DNA from: Bacillaceae bacterium
GTDB lineage: Bacteria > Bacillota > Bacilli > JACDOE01
Length of the DNA: 64,000 nucleotides
NCBI GenBank assembly: GCA_017656255.1
Contig: JACDOE010000002.1
Location: 192,033-256,032 of the forward strand
Direction of reading: 5' to 3'
Under the pieces are notes generated by a model. The model was not told the origin of the DNA, did no database searches, and saw only the letters and a program-made list of their open reading frames with translations. This document shows, piece after piece, positions 10,150 to 19,515 of this stretch. Within the stretch, counting starts at the first letter, position 1. Every line of letters starts with the position of its first letter. Both the position numbers and the translations under genes were made by a program.

Positions 10150-10513
10150 GTTTTCAAAGGCCTCCTTTGCAGGTTATGATTTTAGAAAGTATAAGTGATA
10201 TTTATACCTCTTTTTAGCGTATTAAAATCAAGGTTATACCGTCAAACTGTGTTAAAGTACCTATCATGGTCTATCAAGTGATTAAACAGGAAGAAATGAG
10301 ATTAGACACGGCAAAGTCAGATTTCCAGCCCCTGAGCCGCTGATATAAAAAAACATATGTAAATTTATAAATAAAATTGTATAAAATTAACCTCGTTCAA
10401 TTTATTTACTTTTTTAATAAGAATGTTTAAGATTACATTTATACAGCATCTAACCGCTTATCAGAATCTAGCAAAGGCAGTTCCGGTTGATACCGAAACG
10501 GAAAGGAGTCGCC
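10150..10513. other. Divergent intergenic region, no gene
   Basis: This 364-base AT-rich stretch separates the divergent importer and exporter operons. I see a candidate minus-strand promoter at 10216-10245 and the ribosome binding site aaaggag (10503-10509) for the exporter. No small open frame with a convincing start was found. Confidence 0.6.
10216..10245 (-). promoter_or_regulatory. Candidate promoter of the betaine importer operon
   Basis: On the minus strand TTGACG (10245-10240) is followed after 18 bases by TACGCT (10221-10216). The -35 is good and the -10 poor, so the call is tentative. Confidence 0.4.
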
Positions 10514-12277
10514 ATGGGAGTTTTCAGGGATCTGTGGTGGTATTTCAGACAGGAAAAGAGAAGTTATTTAACCGGAATATTTCTTTTATTTGTGGTTGCA
10601 CTCCTGGAATTATTTCCTCCCTATGTCGTCGGGGTAATTGTGGATGAAATCAGGATGAACACGCTAACCGTCCGGGAATTAATGATCTGGTCGGTTCTTC
10701 TTTTATTGACCGGAATCGCCATGTATGTGATTCGATACATGTGGCGCATTATGATTTTCGGGTCGGCGGTCCGTTTGGGCAAACAGCTGCGTGATCGCCT
10801 GTATCGTCATTTTACCCGTATGTCACCTGAATTTTTTCATAAAAGGAGAACAGGTGACCTGATGGCGCATGCCACCAATGATATTCAGGCCATTCAGGCA
10901 ACGGCGGGAGAAGGTGTGCTGACACTGGTCGACTCGATTACCGTAGGTAGCCTCGTCATTTTTACCATGGCCTTTTTCATCAACTGGGAGCTGACGCTGC
11001 TGGCCCTGCTTCCCATGCCGATTATGGCCTGGGCCACCAGTTACTACGGTTCGCTTTTGCATAAATATTTTCACAAAGCCCAGGAGGCTTTTTCACGTCT
11101 GAACGATAAAGTACAGGAAAACATCACCGGCATGCGGGTGATCAAGGCGTTTGGGCAGGAAGAAGCGGAAAAGAAATCGTTTGAAGATCTCTCGTCGGAT
11201 GTGGTGGACAAAAATATCAAGGTAGCAAAAGTGGATGCGTTATTTGATCCGACAATTACGTTGATTGTGGGAATCTCTTTTTTTATTGCCGTCGCATTTG
11301 GAGCTGGTTACGTGGTGCGGGAGGAGTTGACCATCGGGCAACTGACCCAGTTTACCATTTACCTGGGGCGGTTGATCTGGCCGATGCTGGCCTTCGGCTG
11401 GTTGTTTAATATTGTGGAGAGGGGCCGTGCCTCCTATGATCGCGTCAACACCCTGCTTCACGTCAGGCCGACGGTTCAGGAACGGGACGGGGCCGTCAGT
11501 CAGGTGGCCGGCGGGGATATACATTTTGCGATTCACACCTTCTCCTATCCGGAACAAAAAGAGAAGGCGCTTGAACAGATCGAGGTGGATGTTCGCAAAG
11601 GGCAGACACTGGGGATCGTCGGTAAAACCGGAAGCGGCAAAACCACCCTTTTTCGCCTGTTGATGAGGGAATTCGATGTGAAGGACGGCGATATTCAGAT
11701 CGGGGGTGTGTCCATTCGTGATTATACCCTGGATGCGCTCCGTTCGGCTGTGGGGTATGTGCCGCAGGACCATTTTCTGTTTTCGATGAGTGTGAAAGAT
11801 AACATTGCCTTTGGAAAACCGGATGCGTCGATGGAAGAGATTGAGCAGGCAGCCCGGCTGGCGGCGATTCATGATGATATCCTGCAGTTTAAGGATGGTT
11901 ATGACACCGTTGTGGGAGAGCGTGGCGTGACGCTTTCCGGTGGACAAAAACAGCGTATTTCCATCGCCCGTGCGCTTCTGATGAACCCGGAGATTCTGAT
12001 TCTGGACGATTCCCTGTCAGCCGTGGATGCAAGCACGGAAAAGGGGATTCTGAAGCATCTCCGCGAAAACCGTCGCAACAAGACGACGTTGATCTCGGCA
12101 CACCGCATGAGTGCAGTGGAACATGCCGATCTGATCATTGTGCTGGATCAGGGCAGGATCATCGAAAGGGGCACCCACAAACAGTTGATGGCCGCGCGGG
12201 GATGGTACGCATCCATGTATGAACGGCAGCAGCTGGAAGAACAGGTTGCCCGGGGAGGAGATGCCTCATGGTCATAA
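10514..12277 (+). CDS. Heterodimeric ABC exporter, subunit with degenerate ATP site
   Basis: This is an ABC half-transporter with an N-terminal six-helix export domain (about 1-320) and a C-terminal ATPase. It shows Walker A GKTGSGKTT, canonical signature LSGGQ, and Walker B ending in Asp-Asp (ILILDDSLSAVDA) where the catalytic Glu is expected. That change marks the non-catalytic partner in BmrCD/TM287-288-type heterodimers, and the next gene supplies the matching half. The ATG at 10514 is chosen because it follows aaaggag by five bases. It overlaps the next gene by 10 bases. Export of drugs or lipophilic compounds is inferred from the family. Confidence 0.93.
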   Translation: MGVFRDLWWYFRQEKRSYLTGIFLLFVVALLELFPPYVVGVIVDEIRMNTLTVRELMIWSVLLLLTGIAMYVIRYMWRIMIFGSAVRLGKQLRDRLYRHFTRMSPEFFHKRRTGDLMAHATNDIQAIQATAGEGVLTLVDSITVGSLVIFTMAFFINWELTLLALLPMPIMAWATSYYGSLLHKYFHKAQEAFSRLNDKVQENITGMRVIKAFGQEEAEKKSFEDLSSDVVDKNIKVAKVDALFDPTITLIVGISFFIAVAFGAGYVVREELTIGQLTQFTIYLGRLIWPMLAFGWLFNIVERGRASYDRVNTLLHVRPTVQERDGAVSQVAGGDIHFAIHTFSYPEQKEKALEQIEVDVRKGQTLGIVGKTGSGKTTLFRLLMREFDVKDGDIQIGGVSIRDYTLDALRSAVGYVPQDHFLFSMSVKDNIAFGKPDASMEEIEQAARLAAIHDDILQFKDGYDTVVGERGVTLSGGQKQRISIARALLMNPEILILDDSLSAVDASTEKGILKHLRENRRNKTTLISAHRMSAVEHADLIIVLDQGRIIERGTHKQLMAARGWYASMYERQQLEEQVARGGDASWS

Positions 12278-14013
12278 AAAAATTGATGGGTTATTTAAAA
12301 CCGCATGCCCGCGGGCTGACGGTCGCTTTTCTGTTTCTTTTGGTGGCGACGGCTGCCGATGTGACCGGGCCGATTCTCATTAAAATTTTTATCGACGATT
12401 ACCTGACCCCCCGGGTTTTTGAGATGCAACCGCTGGTGCTGCTCGGGGCCGGCTTTGTTCTGCTTCAGGTGATAGCGGCTGCGTTCAATTACATTCAGCT
12501 TTTTTCGTTTCATAAAATAGCGCTGAGGATCATCCAGCAGCTTCGGATTGATGTATTCAGCAAAGTGCAGCATCTGGGCCTCTCCTTTTTTGACCGGAAA
12601 CCGGCGGGCGGGCTGGTCTCCCGGATTACCAATGATACGGAAGCGATCAAAGAATTGTTTGTCAGTGTGCTGTCCACCTTTGTGCAGAACATCGTCTTTC
12701 TGATCGGGGTTTTTGTCGCCATGTTCATTCTGGATGCCAAACTGGCTGCCTTCTGTCTGGTCCTGCTTCCGGTTGTGTTTACACTGATGCAGGTGTATCG
12801 CCGGTTAAGCTCGAAGGTGTACCGGGTCTCCCGCCACAAACTGAGCCAGTTGAATGCCAAGCTGAATGAATCGATTCAGGGGATGAACATGATCCAGGCG
12901 ATGCGGCAGGAAAAAAGGCTTCGTCGGGAATTCGGGTCGATCAACCATGAACATTACGAGGCAGAACTCAAGAATATTAAATATAACGGTTTGCTATTGC
13001 GTCCGGCGGTTGACTTGATTCAATTGCTGGCGATTATTCTGGTCCTGCAGTTTTTCGGGTATCAATCCTTCGAATCCCCGGTGGAAATCGGAGTGCTTTA
13101 CGCCTTCATCAATTATCTGGATCGTTTTTTTGAGCCGGTGAATATGATGATGGCACGGCTTTCTCACATGCAGCAGGCACTCATCTCGGCCGAACGGGTT
13201 TTCGAACTGATGGAAGAGGATGAACTTGCGCCGGATAAGGAAGGAGACAACCATCCGCATATCACGGACGGCCGGGTGGAATTCAGGAACGTTTCCTTTT
13301 CTTATGATGGAAAGACCCCGGTGCTGAAAAACATCTCGTTTACAGCGGAACCGGGGCAGACGGTGGCGCTGGTCGGTCATACGGGGAGCGGCAAAAGTTC
13401 CATCGTCAATCTCTTGATGCGGTTCTATCCGCTTGAACACGGGGAGATCAGAATCGACGGCACACCCCTGTCCCAATTTGATAATGAGGAACTGCGGCGA
13501 AAAATGGGGCTGGTGTTACAGGATTCCTTTTTGTTTGTAGGAAATATCAAAGATAACATTCGTTTGCACAAAGACGATATCACCGATAACCAGATTCGGG
13601 AAGCGGCCCGGTTTGTCCAGGCTGATGCCTTTATTGAAAAGTTGCCGGAGGGATATGACGCCCCGGTGGGGGAAAGAGGCGCGTCATTTTCCAGTGGCCA
13701 GCGGCAGTTGCTTTCCTTTGCCCGGACCATGGCGCTGAATCCTAAAATTCTCGTGCTGGATGAGGCAACGGCCAATGTGGATACGGAGACGGAAGAAGAG
13801 ATCCAGGCCGCGCTGGAGAAAATGCGGAAAGGGCGGACTACCATTGCCATCGCGCATCGCCTGTCCACGATTCAGGATGCCGATCTTATTCTGGTGCTGC
13901 ATCAGGGTGAGATCGTGGAGCGGGGCACCCATCAGGAACTGCTGGAGAAAGGCGGCCTGTACCATAAGATGTATTTGCTGCAGCAGGGGGGAACCCTGGA
14001 AGCTAACGTTTGA
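12268..14013 (+). CDS. Heterodimeric ABC exporter, catalytic subunit
   Basis: This is the second half of the exporter. It has an N-terminal transmembrane domain (about 1-310), Walker A GHTGSGKSS, a variant signature FSSGQRQ in place of LSGGQ, and canonical Walker B LVLDEATANVDTETE with Glu and switch His (IAHRLS). In heterodimeric exporters the partner with catalytic Glu usually carries the altered signature, so one composite site is active and one degenerate, which is the pattern here. Translation is probably coupled to the upstream gene (10-base overlap, ggggaggag before the ATG). The 3' end overlaps the convergent DUF3147 gene by 11 bases. Confidence 0.93.
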   Translation: MVIKKLMGYLKPHARGLTVAFLFLLVATAADVTGPILIKIFIDDYLTPRVFEMQPLVLLGAGFVLLQVIAAAFNYIQLFSFHKIALRIIQQLRIDVFSKVQHLGLSFFDRKPAGGLVSRITNDTEAIKELFVSVLSTFVQNIVFLIGVFVAMFILDAKLAAFCLVLLPVVFTLMQVYRRLSSKVYRVSRHKLSQLNAKLNESIQGMNMIQAMRQEKRLRREFGSINHEHYEAELKNIKYNGLLLRPAVDLIQLLAIILVLQFFGYQSFESPVEIGVLYAFINYLDRFFEPVNMMMARLSHMQQALISAERVFELMEEDELAPDKEGDNHPHITDGRVEFRNVSFSYDGKTPVLKNISFTAEPGQTVALVGHTGSGKSSIVNLLMRFYPLEHGEIRIDGTPLSQFDNEELRRKMGLVLQDSFLFVGNIKDNIRLHKDDITDNQIREAARFVQADAFIEKLPEGYDAPVGERGASFSSGQRQLLSFARTMALNPKILVLDEATANVDTETEEEIQAALEKMRKGRTTIAIAHRLSTIQDADLILVLHQGEIVERGTHQELLEKGGLYHKMYLLQQGGTLEANV

Positions 14014-14335
14014 TCATGAGTTCCTGGATCATGATCAAGACTCCCCAGGCACTGATGCCGAGAAAAACAGACATATAGAGAGACAGAGAATGTTTCAAAC
14101 CGACAGAAACCAGATACAACAGAACGGCTGTTGCCGGAAATCCCCACAGCACGCCTCTGGCGAACCGACTCATCTCTTCCGGGCTCTGCCCCTGTACTGA
14201 CAGCCAGAACAGGCTGAGCAGGCTGACCAGGGGCAGGGCTGCCATGATCCCTCCCCATGTTGGAAATCGTCTGGCGATCTCTGTGACGACACCGATGATC
14301 AGCGCTGAAATGATAATTTTCAAGAAGAAAAACAT
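14003..14335 (-). CDS. DUF3147 family membrane protein
   Basis: A 110-residue integral membrane protein with about four hydrophobic helices. The beginning, LKIIISALIIGVVTEIARRFP, and the middle GIMAALPLVSLLSLFWL match my recollection of the DUF3147 family; the function of that family is not known. Its start lies inside the end of the marR gene (16-base overlap), so the two are co-transcribed. Its end overlaps the convergent exporter gene. A role in the response controlled by the MarR protein is inferred only from this linkage. Confidence 0.75.
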   Translation of the reverse strand: MFFFLKIIISALIIGVVTEIARRFPTWGGIMAALPLVSLLSLFWLSVQGQSPEEMSRFARGVLWGFPATAVLLYLVSVGLKHSLSLYMSVFLGISAWGVLIMIQELMIKR

Positions 14336-14745
14336 TGTTTCGCCTCCTCAGCCAGGAGCTGAAACGCTTTTTCCACGGTCGCCCGTTCTTCAGTACTCAG
14401 ATTCTCCAGAATTCGGTTCAATTTTGATTCATCCAGGCGTGTATGGCGATGCAGTAATGTTTTGCCCTGCTCTGTCAAAGCAACAAACACTTTTCTTTCA
14501 TCTTCAGGACTTCGTTGTTTGCGGATCAATCCTTTACCCATCAATCGCTTGACGTGTTCAGATGCGGTATTATGACTGACCGACAGCCATTTTGCGAGTT
14601 GTCCGATAGTTGAGGGTCCGTTCATCTCGATATGCTGAAGAAGGCGAACGGCCTGGTGGCTGATCGATTCTTTATGAGGGTAATGCAGGCAATAATAAAT
14701 GGTGTTCCAGTATTGATTGAGGAGTTGTGCCGGATCCCGGTCCAT
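14320..14745 (-). CDS. MarR family transcriptional regulator
   Basis: A 141-residue winged-helix repressor. The recognition region is IGQLAKWLSVSHNTASEHVKRLMGKGLI (about 43-70) and the wing is RKQRSPEDERKVFVALTEQG, both diagnostic of MarR. A ggggtgag ribosome binding site precedes the ATG. It is transcribed with the DUF3147 gene. Its own promoter is covered by repeated TATATC/GATATA half-sites, suggesting autoregulation. It may also control the adjacent ABC exporter, which is encoded convergently, but no matching site was identified in front of the exporter. Confidence 0.9.
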   Translation of the reverse strand: MDRDPAQLLNQYWNTIYYCLHYPHKESISHQAVRLLQHIEMNGPSTIGQLAKWLSVSHNTASEHVKRLMGKGLIRKQRSPEDERKVFVALTEQGKTLLHRHTRLDESKLNRILENLSTEERATVEKAFQLLAEEAKQCFSS

Positions 14746-14761
14746 TCTTTCTCACCCCATT

Positions 14762-14806
14762 TATATCTTAAAATACGATATAATCTATAAGTAAGATATA
14801 ATACAA
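14762..14806 (-). promoter_or_regulatory. marR promoter with candidate autoregulatory operator
   Basis: On the minus strand the -35 is TTGTAT (14806-14801) and the -10 is TTATAT (14783-14778) with a 17-bp spacer. The inverted repeat TATATCTTA (14762-14770) and TAAGATATA (14792-14800) spans it, with another GATATA at 14777-14782. MarR proteins commonly bind such palindromes over their own promoter. Confidence 0.6.
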
Positions 14807-14842
14807 CAAAAAAGAAAACAACCCCCCGACAAACGAGGGGTT
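14807..14842 (-). terminator. Terminator of the transglycosylase-like gene
   Basis: On the minus strand AACCCC, an 11-base loop and GGGGTT are followed by gttttcttttttg. Confidence 0.75.
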
Positions 14843-14845
14843 GGG

Positions 14846-14875
14846 ACAAACATACTCACTGGTATGTCTGTAACA
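14846..14875 (+). repeat. Dispersed palindrome, copy 1
   Basis: ACAAACATAC and GTATGTCTGT flank the loop tcactg. The 30-base unit is nearly identical to the one at 23620-23649 (three differences). It lies downstream of the transglycosylase-like gene. Confidence 0.7.
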
Positions 14876-14960
14876 GCCGGCTGTATCTCAAAAACCGGTC
14901 CTGGCTGATAATACGTCACCCTGAATACCCAACATCTCATCTATTTATCCCACCAACCAT

Positions 14961-15665
14961 CTAGGATAATGCACTGAAATCAAGTTTCGGCTCCATTTGT
15001 TCATATTTCCCCCGATTGGGGACCACTTGCGTGGGTTTAATGATCAACTCCTGCCCTTCAACCATTTCCTCGGCCCCCACGTTGATCAGGCGAAACACTT
15101 CATCGGCGTACCACTTGGCAAGCTGCGGATCTTCATTGCCGCTGTAGGAAGCTGTTGCGGTAAACCAGTTTTCTGTTTTGGCCGGAAGAATACCGTTGTT
15201 ATGCTGCTCGGCAAGTTGCGCCAGTACCGCAGCCGCTCCGCGGATGTTTTGCCTGACATCGTATTTCAGTTCGTCTTCCGGAATCCCGAGAATTTCAGCT
15301 GCTGTCTTGAGTGAATGGTTGTTTTCGTTGTCGGCCAGGTGCATGATGCCATAACCGTTTTCCTGGCGAGAGCCGCCGTTCTGGTCCTGCCATCTGGTCT
15401 CAACAAAGGCGATGGCCATGAGAATTTCGACCGGAACATGAAATTCTCTGGATGCTTCGTGGAAATATTGATTTATCTTACTGTTTGACTTTCCATTTTT
15501 TTCTGAAATTGTGGGTGTATTGCGCTTTAATGCCGTGATCTTGAAAGAACCACTGATCATCTCGACGGACGAAGAGAAAAAAGGGGCAAGGATCATGAAA
15601 ATGGTTAATATCCACAGGCTGTACTTACGTAAACTGTTCCACACTTCCTGCCAGTCCATCTTCAT
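14961..15665 (-). CDS. Membrane-anchored lysozyme-like (lytic transglycosylase-like) protein
   Basis: The protein begins with one membrane-spanning helix (about residues 15-35), then an extracytoplasmic lysozyme-fold domain. The segment HEASREFHVPVEILMAIAFVETRW contains the Glu expected as catalytic acid, followed by NGYGIMHL in place of the usual GLMQL of transglycosylases. A comparable domain occurs in actinobacterial N-acetylmuramoyl-alanine amidases. Peptidoglycan binding or cleavage is inferred. The start is uncertain: a ggagggagg lies just before, so the ATG at 15665 or 15659 is preferred over the ATG at 15677, which overlaps the ribosome binding site. It is monocistronic with its own terminator. 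Confidence 0.7.
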   Translation of the reverse strand: MKMDWQEVWNSLRKYSLWILTIFMILAPFFSSSVEMISGSFKITALKRNTPTISEKNGKSNSKINQYFHEASREFHVPVEILMAIAFVETRWQDQNGGSRQENGYGIMHLADNENNHSLKTAAEILGIPEDELKYDVRQNIRGAAAVLAQLAEQHNNGILPAKTENWFTATASYSGNEDPQLAKWYADEVFRLINVGAEEMVEGQELIIKPTQVVPNRGKYEQMEPKLDFSALS

Positions 15666-15899
15666 TCCTCCCTCCATAAGAAGTAAAGATCAGCCGGCTG
15701 TGTGACTATTTTCTCCAGATCGGACTTGAGCTCCTGTCTGGGCATTAGTCTGAAATTCCAGCAGTAAAATTTTAAATTTTGCGTTAAAATGGAGAAAGGA
15801 AACAGAAAGTGTCGAATTTGCAACCGACGGGAGTACCTGTCAGAGGAGGTGGATTTCCGGAACTGAAATCCCGGTGGATTTCAAATATCCGGAGACAAC

Positions 15900-18332
15900 A
15901 TGACTGATTTGAAAAAAATACCCCAAAACGTGACAGATGCCAGAAAAGTAAATGAAACACAGCTGCGTAAAGTTTATGATCCTGCACAGTTTCATTTTGA
16001 AACGACTGATGACATAGAGGCGCTTTCAAACGGGATTGTCGGACAGAACCGGGCGGTTCGCGCCATGGAATTCGGGCTTCAGGTGGAGCAGTCCGGTTAC
16101 AACCTGTTTGTCATCGGACCCTCCGGATCGGGAAAAACCCATTATACCCGAAGCAAAGTGGAGGAAACGGCCAGTCGGGGCGAGACCCCTGATGACTGGT
16201 GTTATGTCTATCATTTCAAACAGCCGGATCAACCGCTGGCGCTTTCTTTTCCGGCAGGTGGCGGCCAGGCGTTCAAGCAGGAGATGGAAGAACTGGTTTC
16301 AGATGTGGAACATAAAGTACAAACGGTATTTTCCGGCGATGAATTTGAACAGCGGCGCCGTGAACTGATAGAAGAATATGATGAACGGATCGAAGCTCTG
16401 TGGAAGCAGGTGGAAAATAGTGCCCGCGAACAGAATCTGGCGATCGAACGGGGGCCGCAGGGAATTGTCACCATCCCGCTCATGTTCGGCCGGCCGATCC
16501 CCCCGGAAGAGTTTAAGCAACTTCCCGAAGTCACCCGTGATGAAATCACGAAGAAACGAAAAAAAGTGGAGACCGAAGTCTATGAAACGGCTCTCCGGGT
16601 GGACATGATCCGGAATCAGATGGAAAAAGAAATTCACCGCCTTCGAAAAGAGATGACGGAAACGGCGATTAAGCCGTTATTTGATCCGCTATATGAAAAA
16701 TATAAGGACTCCAGTAAAGTATATGATTATCTGAACATGGTAGAAGAAGATATGGCGGAAAATTATCATCTTTTTCAGGAAACCGGTCGGGACAATGAAA
16801 ATGTGCTGGCCCCCTTTTTCATGGGTGAACAGGACACCTACAAGCGTTACCGGGTGAACCTCCTGGTCGACCACAGCAAGACGGAAGGGGCCCCCGTCGT
16901 GTTTGAAAGCAATCCCTCCTATTACAATCTTTTTGGAAAGGAAGAATACCGGGGGAGTTTCGGTACCGTCAGTACGGACTTTACCATGATCAAACCGGGA
17001 GCCCTTCATCTCGCCAACGGGGGCTATCTGATTCTGCAGGCCAATGAACTGCTGACTAGCCCCATGTCCTGGCACGGGTTGAAAAGGTGTCTCAGAACGA
17101 AAACGCTCCGAATTGAGAATATGATGGAGGAACGGGGGCTCGTAGCCTCAGCCGGTTTAAAGCCGGAAGAGATTCCGCTCAACGTCAAAGTAGTCTTGAT
17201 CGGCAATCCTTTCATTTATCAGCTTCTGGCCCAGTGGGACGAAGATTTTCATAAGCTGTTCAAGGTCAAAGTTGATTTTGACACTGAAATGGACGGCAAT
17301 TCAGAACATATTCAAGAATTTGTCTCTTATATGAAAAATCTGATTGATCGGAACAAGCTGAAACCATTTCACCGGGAGGCCGTTGCCGAGGTGATTGCAT
17401 ACAGCAGTCGGCTGGTATCCGACCAGAAAAAAATGAGTACCCGCTTTGGACAGATTGCCGATCTTTTAATCGAATCTCATTTCTGGGCGGGCCAGGACGC
17501 CTCCGATATTGTCCAACGCCGCCACGTCCAGAGAGCCATTGAAGAAAAGGCGTATCGTTCCAATCGGATCGAGGAAAAAATTCGCGAACGGATTGCAGAC
17601 GGGACAATTATGGTGGATACGGAAGGTGCCGTAGTGGGGCAGATCAACGGGCTGTCAGTACTGAACATGGGCGACTACATGTTTGGCCAGCCCAATCGGA
17701 TTACGGCCAGGACGTATGTCGGAAGAAAAGGGATTATCAACATCGAACGGGAAACGTCGTTGAGCGGCCATTTTCATGACAAGGGGCTGTTGATTTTAAG
17801 CGGATATCTGGCTTCCCAGTTTGCCCGGAACAGGCCCCTTCCACTTTCGGCCAGCATCACTTTTGAACAGAGTTACAGCATGGTAGACGGGGACAGTGCC
17901 TCCAGTACGGAGTTGTATGCCCTGCTGTCCTCCCTGTCCCGGGTGCCGATCAGGCAGGGGATCGCCGTCACCGGTTCCGTCAATCAGCGCGGTGAAATCC
18001 AGCCCATCGGCGGCGTGAATGAGAAAATTGAAGGATTTTACTATGTCTGTAAAGCGAGAGGTTTGACCGGCGAGCAGGGTGTGATCATTCCTCATCAGAA
18101 TGTCCGCAACCTCATGCTGAAAGAAGAAGTGGTGGAAGCGGTCAAACAGGGCCAATTTCATATCTGGGCCGTCAAAACAATCAAAGAAGGGATTGAAATT
18201 CTCACCGGTGTGGAGGCCGGGGAGGAAGATGAGCACGGACGGTATCCGGAAGGAACCATCAATCATCGAATCGAACAGCGTCTCGATGAGATGTATGAAA
18301 GTATCAGAAAGCTGGAAAAAGGGGACTCATAA
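15900..18332 (+). CDS. Lon-family ATP-dependent protease (AAA_32 type)
   Basis: An 810-residue cytoplasmic AAA+ protease. Walker A GPSGSGKT lies near residue 75; a long coiled region (about 120-270) follows, then the second half of the ATPase. The C-terminal Lon protease domain has catalytic Ser in GDSASS and Lys in VNEKIEG. The arrangement fits the Lon-like group with a split ATPase module (PF13654), distinct from classical LonA, since the LonA N-terminal substrate domain is absent. Quality-control proteolysis is inferred. It is a single-gene unit followed by a strong terminator; the ATG has only a weak ccggag upstream. Confidence 0.92.
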   Translation: MTDLKKIPQNVTDARKVNETQLRKVYDPAQFHFETTDDIEALSNGIVGQNRAVRAMEFGLQVEQSGYNLFVIGPSGSGKTHYTRSKVEETASRGETPDDWCYVYHFKQPDQPLALSFPAGGGQAFKQEMEELVSDVEHKVQTVFSGDEFEQRRRELIEEYDERIEALWKQVENSAREQNLAIERGPQGIVTIPLMFGRPIPPEEFKQLPEVTRDEITKKRKKVETEVYETALRVDMIRNQMEKEIHRLRKEMTETAIKPLFDPLYEKYKDSSKVYDYLNMVEEDMAENYHLFQETGRDNENVLAPFFMGEQDTYKRYRVNLLVDHSKTEGAPVVFESNPSYYNLFGKEEYRGSFGTVSTDFTMIKPGALHLANGGYLILQANELLTSPMSWHGLKRCLRTKTLRIENMMEERGLVASAGLKPEEIPLNVKVVLIGNPFIYQLLAQWDEDFHKLFKVKVDFDTEMDGNSEHIQEFVSYMKNLIDRNKLKPFHREAVAEVIAYSSRLVSDQKKMSTRFGQIADLLIESHFWAGQDASDIVQRRHVQRAIEEKAYRSNRIEEKIRERIADGTIMVDTEGAVVGQINGLSVLNMGDYMFGQPNRITARTYVGRKGIINIERETSLSGHFHDKGLLILSGYLASQFARNRPLPLSASITFEQSYSMVDGDSASSTELYALLSSLSRVPIRQGIAVTGSVNQRGEIQPIGGVNEKIEGFYYVCKARGLTGEQGVIIPHQNVRNLMLKEEVVEAVKQGQFHIWAVKTIKEGIEILTGVEAGEEDEHGRYPEGTINHRIEQRLDEMYESIRKLEKGDS

Positions 18333-18363
18333 TGGATTGTTTAATCAAGTATTTTTCATGCAC

Positions 18364-18402
18364 CGCCCGGCTGCTTTTGAAGGATTAGCAGCCGGGCGTT
18401 TT
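18364..18402 (+). terminator. Terminator of the Lon-like protease gene
   Basis: cgcccggctgct (18364-18375) pairs perfectly with agcagccgggcg (18387-18398), followed by tttt. Confidence 0.88.
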
Positions 18403-18765
18403 GTTGATTATGATTGTTTAGATACCTGTAAATAAAAGTCGGAAGAGAATGACAGGGAGAAATAGGGGATCGAATACTCGGCGTCATCATGGAAGGAGAA
18501 ATAGCGGGAACTTTTTCCGTTATCCTGAATCCGACCTCTACCCTCTGATCATCAAACTCTGACTTTCGACCTTCTATCTCTTTCACCCGCCCTCCGCTCA
18601 CAAAGGCCTTTTCTTCTGATTCAGAGAAATATTTTTTTGGCAAAGTTTGGACAGGAAAATGTCAAATAAACTCGAATTTTTTAATATCACATTTTTTGCT
18701 CTGACACGGACTAAAATCCGCTGAGGAACTCCGTATAAATAAAGAGAGAACGGGTGGTGTTCTCG
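18403..18765. other. Intergenic region before sigI, no gene
   Basis: Apart from the repeat at 18499-18600, this stretch is AT-rich with no convincing small gene. I found no clear SigA promoter and no ACCCC-type SigI motif in front of sigI, so autoregulation of sigI is not evident here. Confidence 0.5.
18499..18600 (+). repeat. Dispersed palindrome with conserved pyrimidine-rich tail
   Basis: aaatagcggg and ttttccgttatcct form the palindrome. The tail contains tatcctgaatccgacctct, ctctgactttcgacc and ccctccgctc. The same tail modules reappear in order at 31215-31261. Confidence 0.6.
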
Positions 18766-19515
18766 ATGCTTGAAGAAACCGTCATTTTGCGTCTGGTAGA
18801 GGAGGCGCAGAACGGGAATGAATCAAGTCGCCGGGCTTTAATCGAACAAAATAGAGAATATGTCAAAAAAGTGACGTCTTCCATATGTAAAAGACCGGTT
18901 CGTCAGGAAGATGATGAGATGAGTATCGGCCTGATTGCTTTTAATGAAGCAATTGACAGATATCAGCCGGACAGCCCCAAACATTTTTACGGGTATGCCC
19001 GCATGATTATCGAATCACGCCTGATTGACTATTTTCGCCGGGAAAAGAAACATCAAAAAGTGGTCAGTATGGAAGACGGCATGCGTCATGATGAAGAAGG
19101 AAATGCGGCTTCCCAATCGGTTTACGAGGTTAAACAGGCCGTGGAGCACTATCAGGAGGAACAGCTCATTCGGGAAAGAGCGGAGGAAATCAGACGTTAC
19201 AGTCACATGCTGAAGGCGTACGGCATTCAATTTTCTGAACTGGAAGCCGCTGCGCCCAAACACCGTGATTCCCGGGCAACCCTCGTCCGTATCGCACGGG
19301 ATTTCGCCCGCGATGAAGAACTGGTCCGTGACCTGAAGGCAACGAAAAAACTGCCATTGAAAAAAATGGCTCGCATGGCCGGTGTCAGTCGGAAAACACT
19401 AGAGCGTTCACGCAAGTATCTCATCGCCATCATATTAATTTTAACCGGTGATGAATTTGTTCATCTCAAATCAACGGTCCGGTTCCCGGATCTGGAAGGG
19501 GGGAGCACTGGATGA
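18766..19515 (+). CDS. sigI: RNA polymerase sigma factor SigI
   Basis: An alternative sigma factor of the SigI group, in Bacillus linked to heat and cell-envelope stress. The region 2 motif is KHFYGYARMIIESRLIDYFRRE (about 70-92). The C-terminal half has the SigI-specific helix-turn-helix KKMARMAGVSRKTLERSRKYLIAIILI. It holds about 249 residues, normal for the group. I chose the ATG at 18766 because gggtggt lies 8 bases before it; a GTG at 18754 is the longer option. Its stop overlaps the ATG of rsgI (ATGA), so sigma and anti-sigma are translationally coupled. Confidence 0.93.
   Translation: MLEETVILRLVEEAQNGNESSRRALIEQNREYVKKVTSSICKRPVRQEDDEMSIGLIAFNEAIDRYQPDSPKHFYGYARMIIESRLIDYFRREKKHQKVVSMEDGMRHDEEGNAASQSVYEVKQAVEHYQEEQLIRERAEEIRRYSHMLKAYGIQFSELEAAAPKHRDSRATLVRIARDFARDEELVRDLKATKKLPLKKMARMAGVSRKTLERSRKYLIAIILILTGDEFVHLKSTVRFPDLEGGSTG

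Noticed and set aside
9894-10179. Small plus-strand open frames opposite the binding-protein gene
   Set aside because: No start signals or similarity, and they lie within a well-supported gene.
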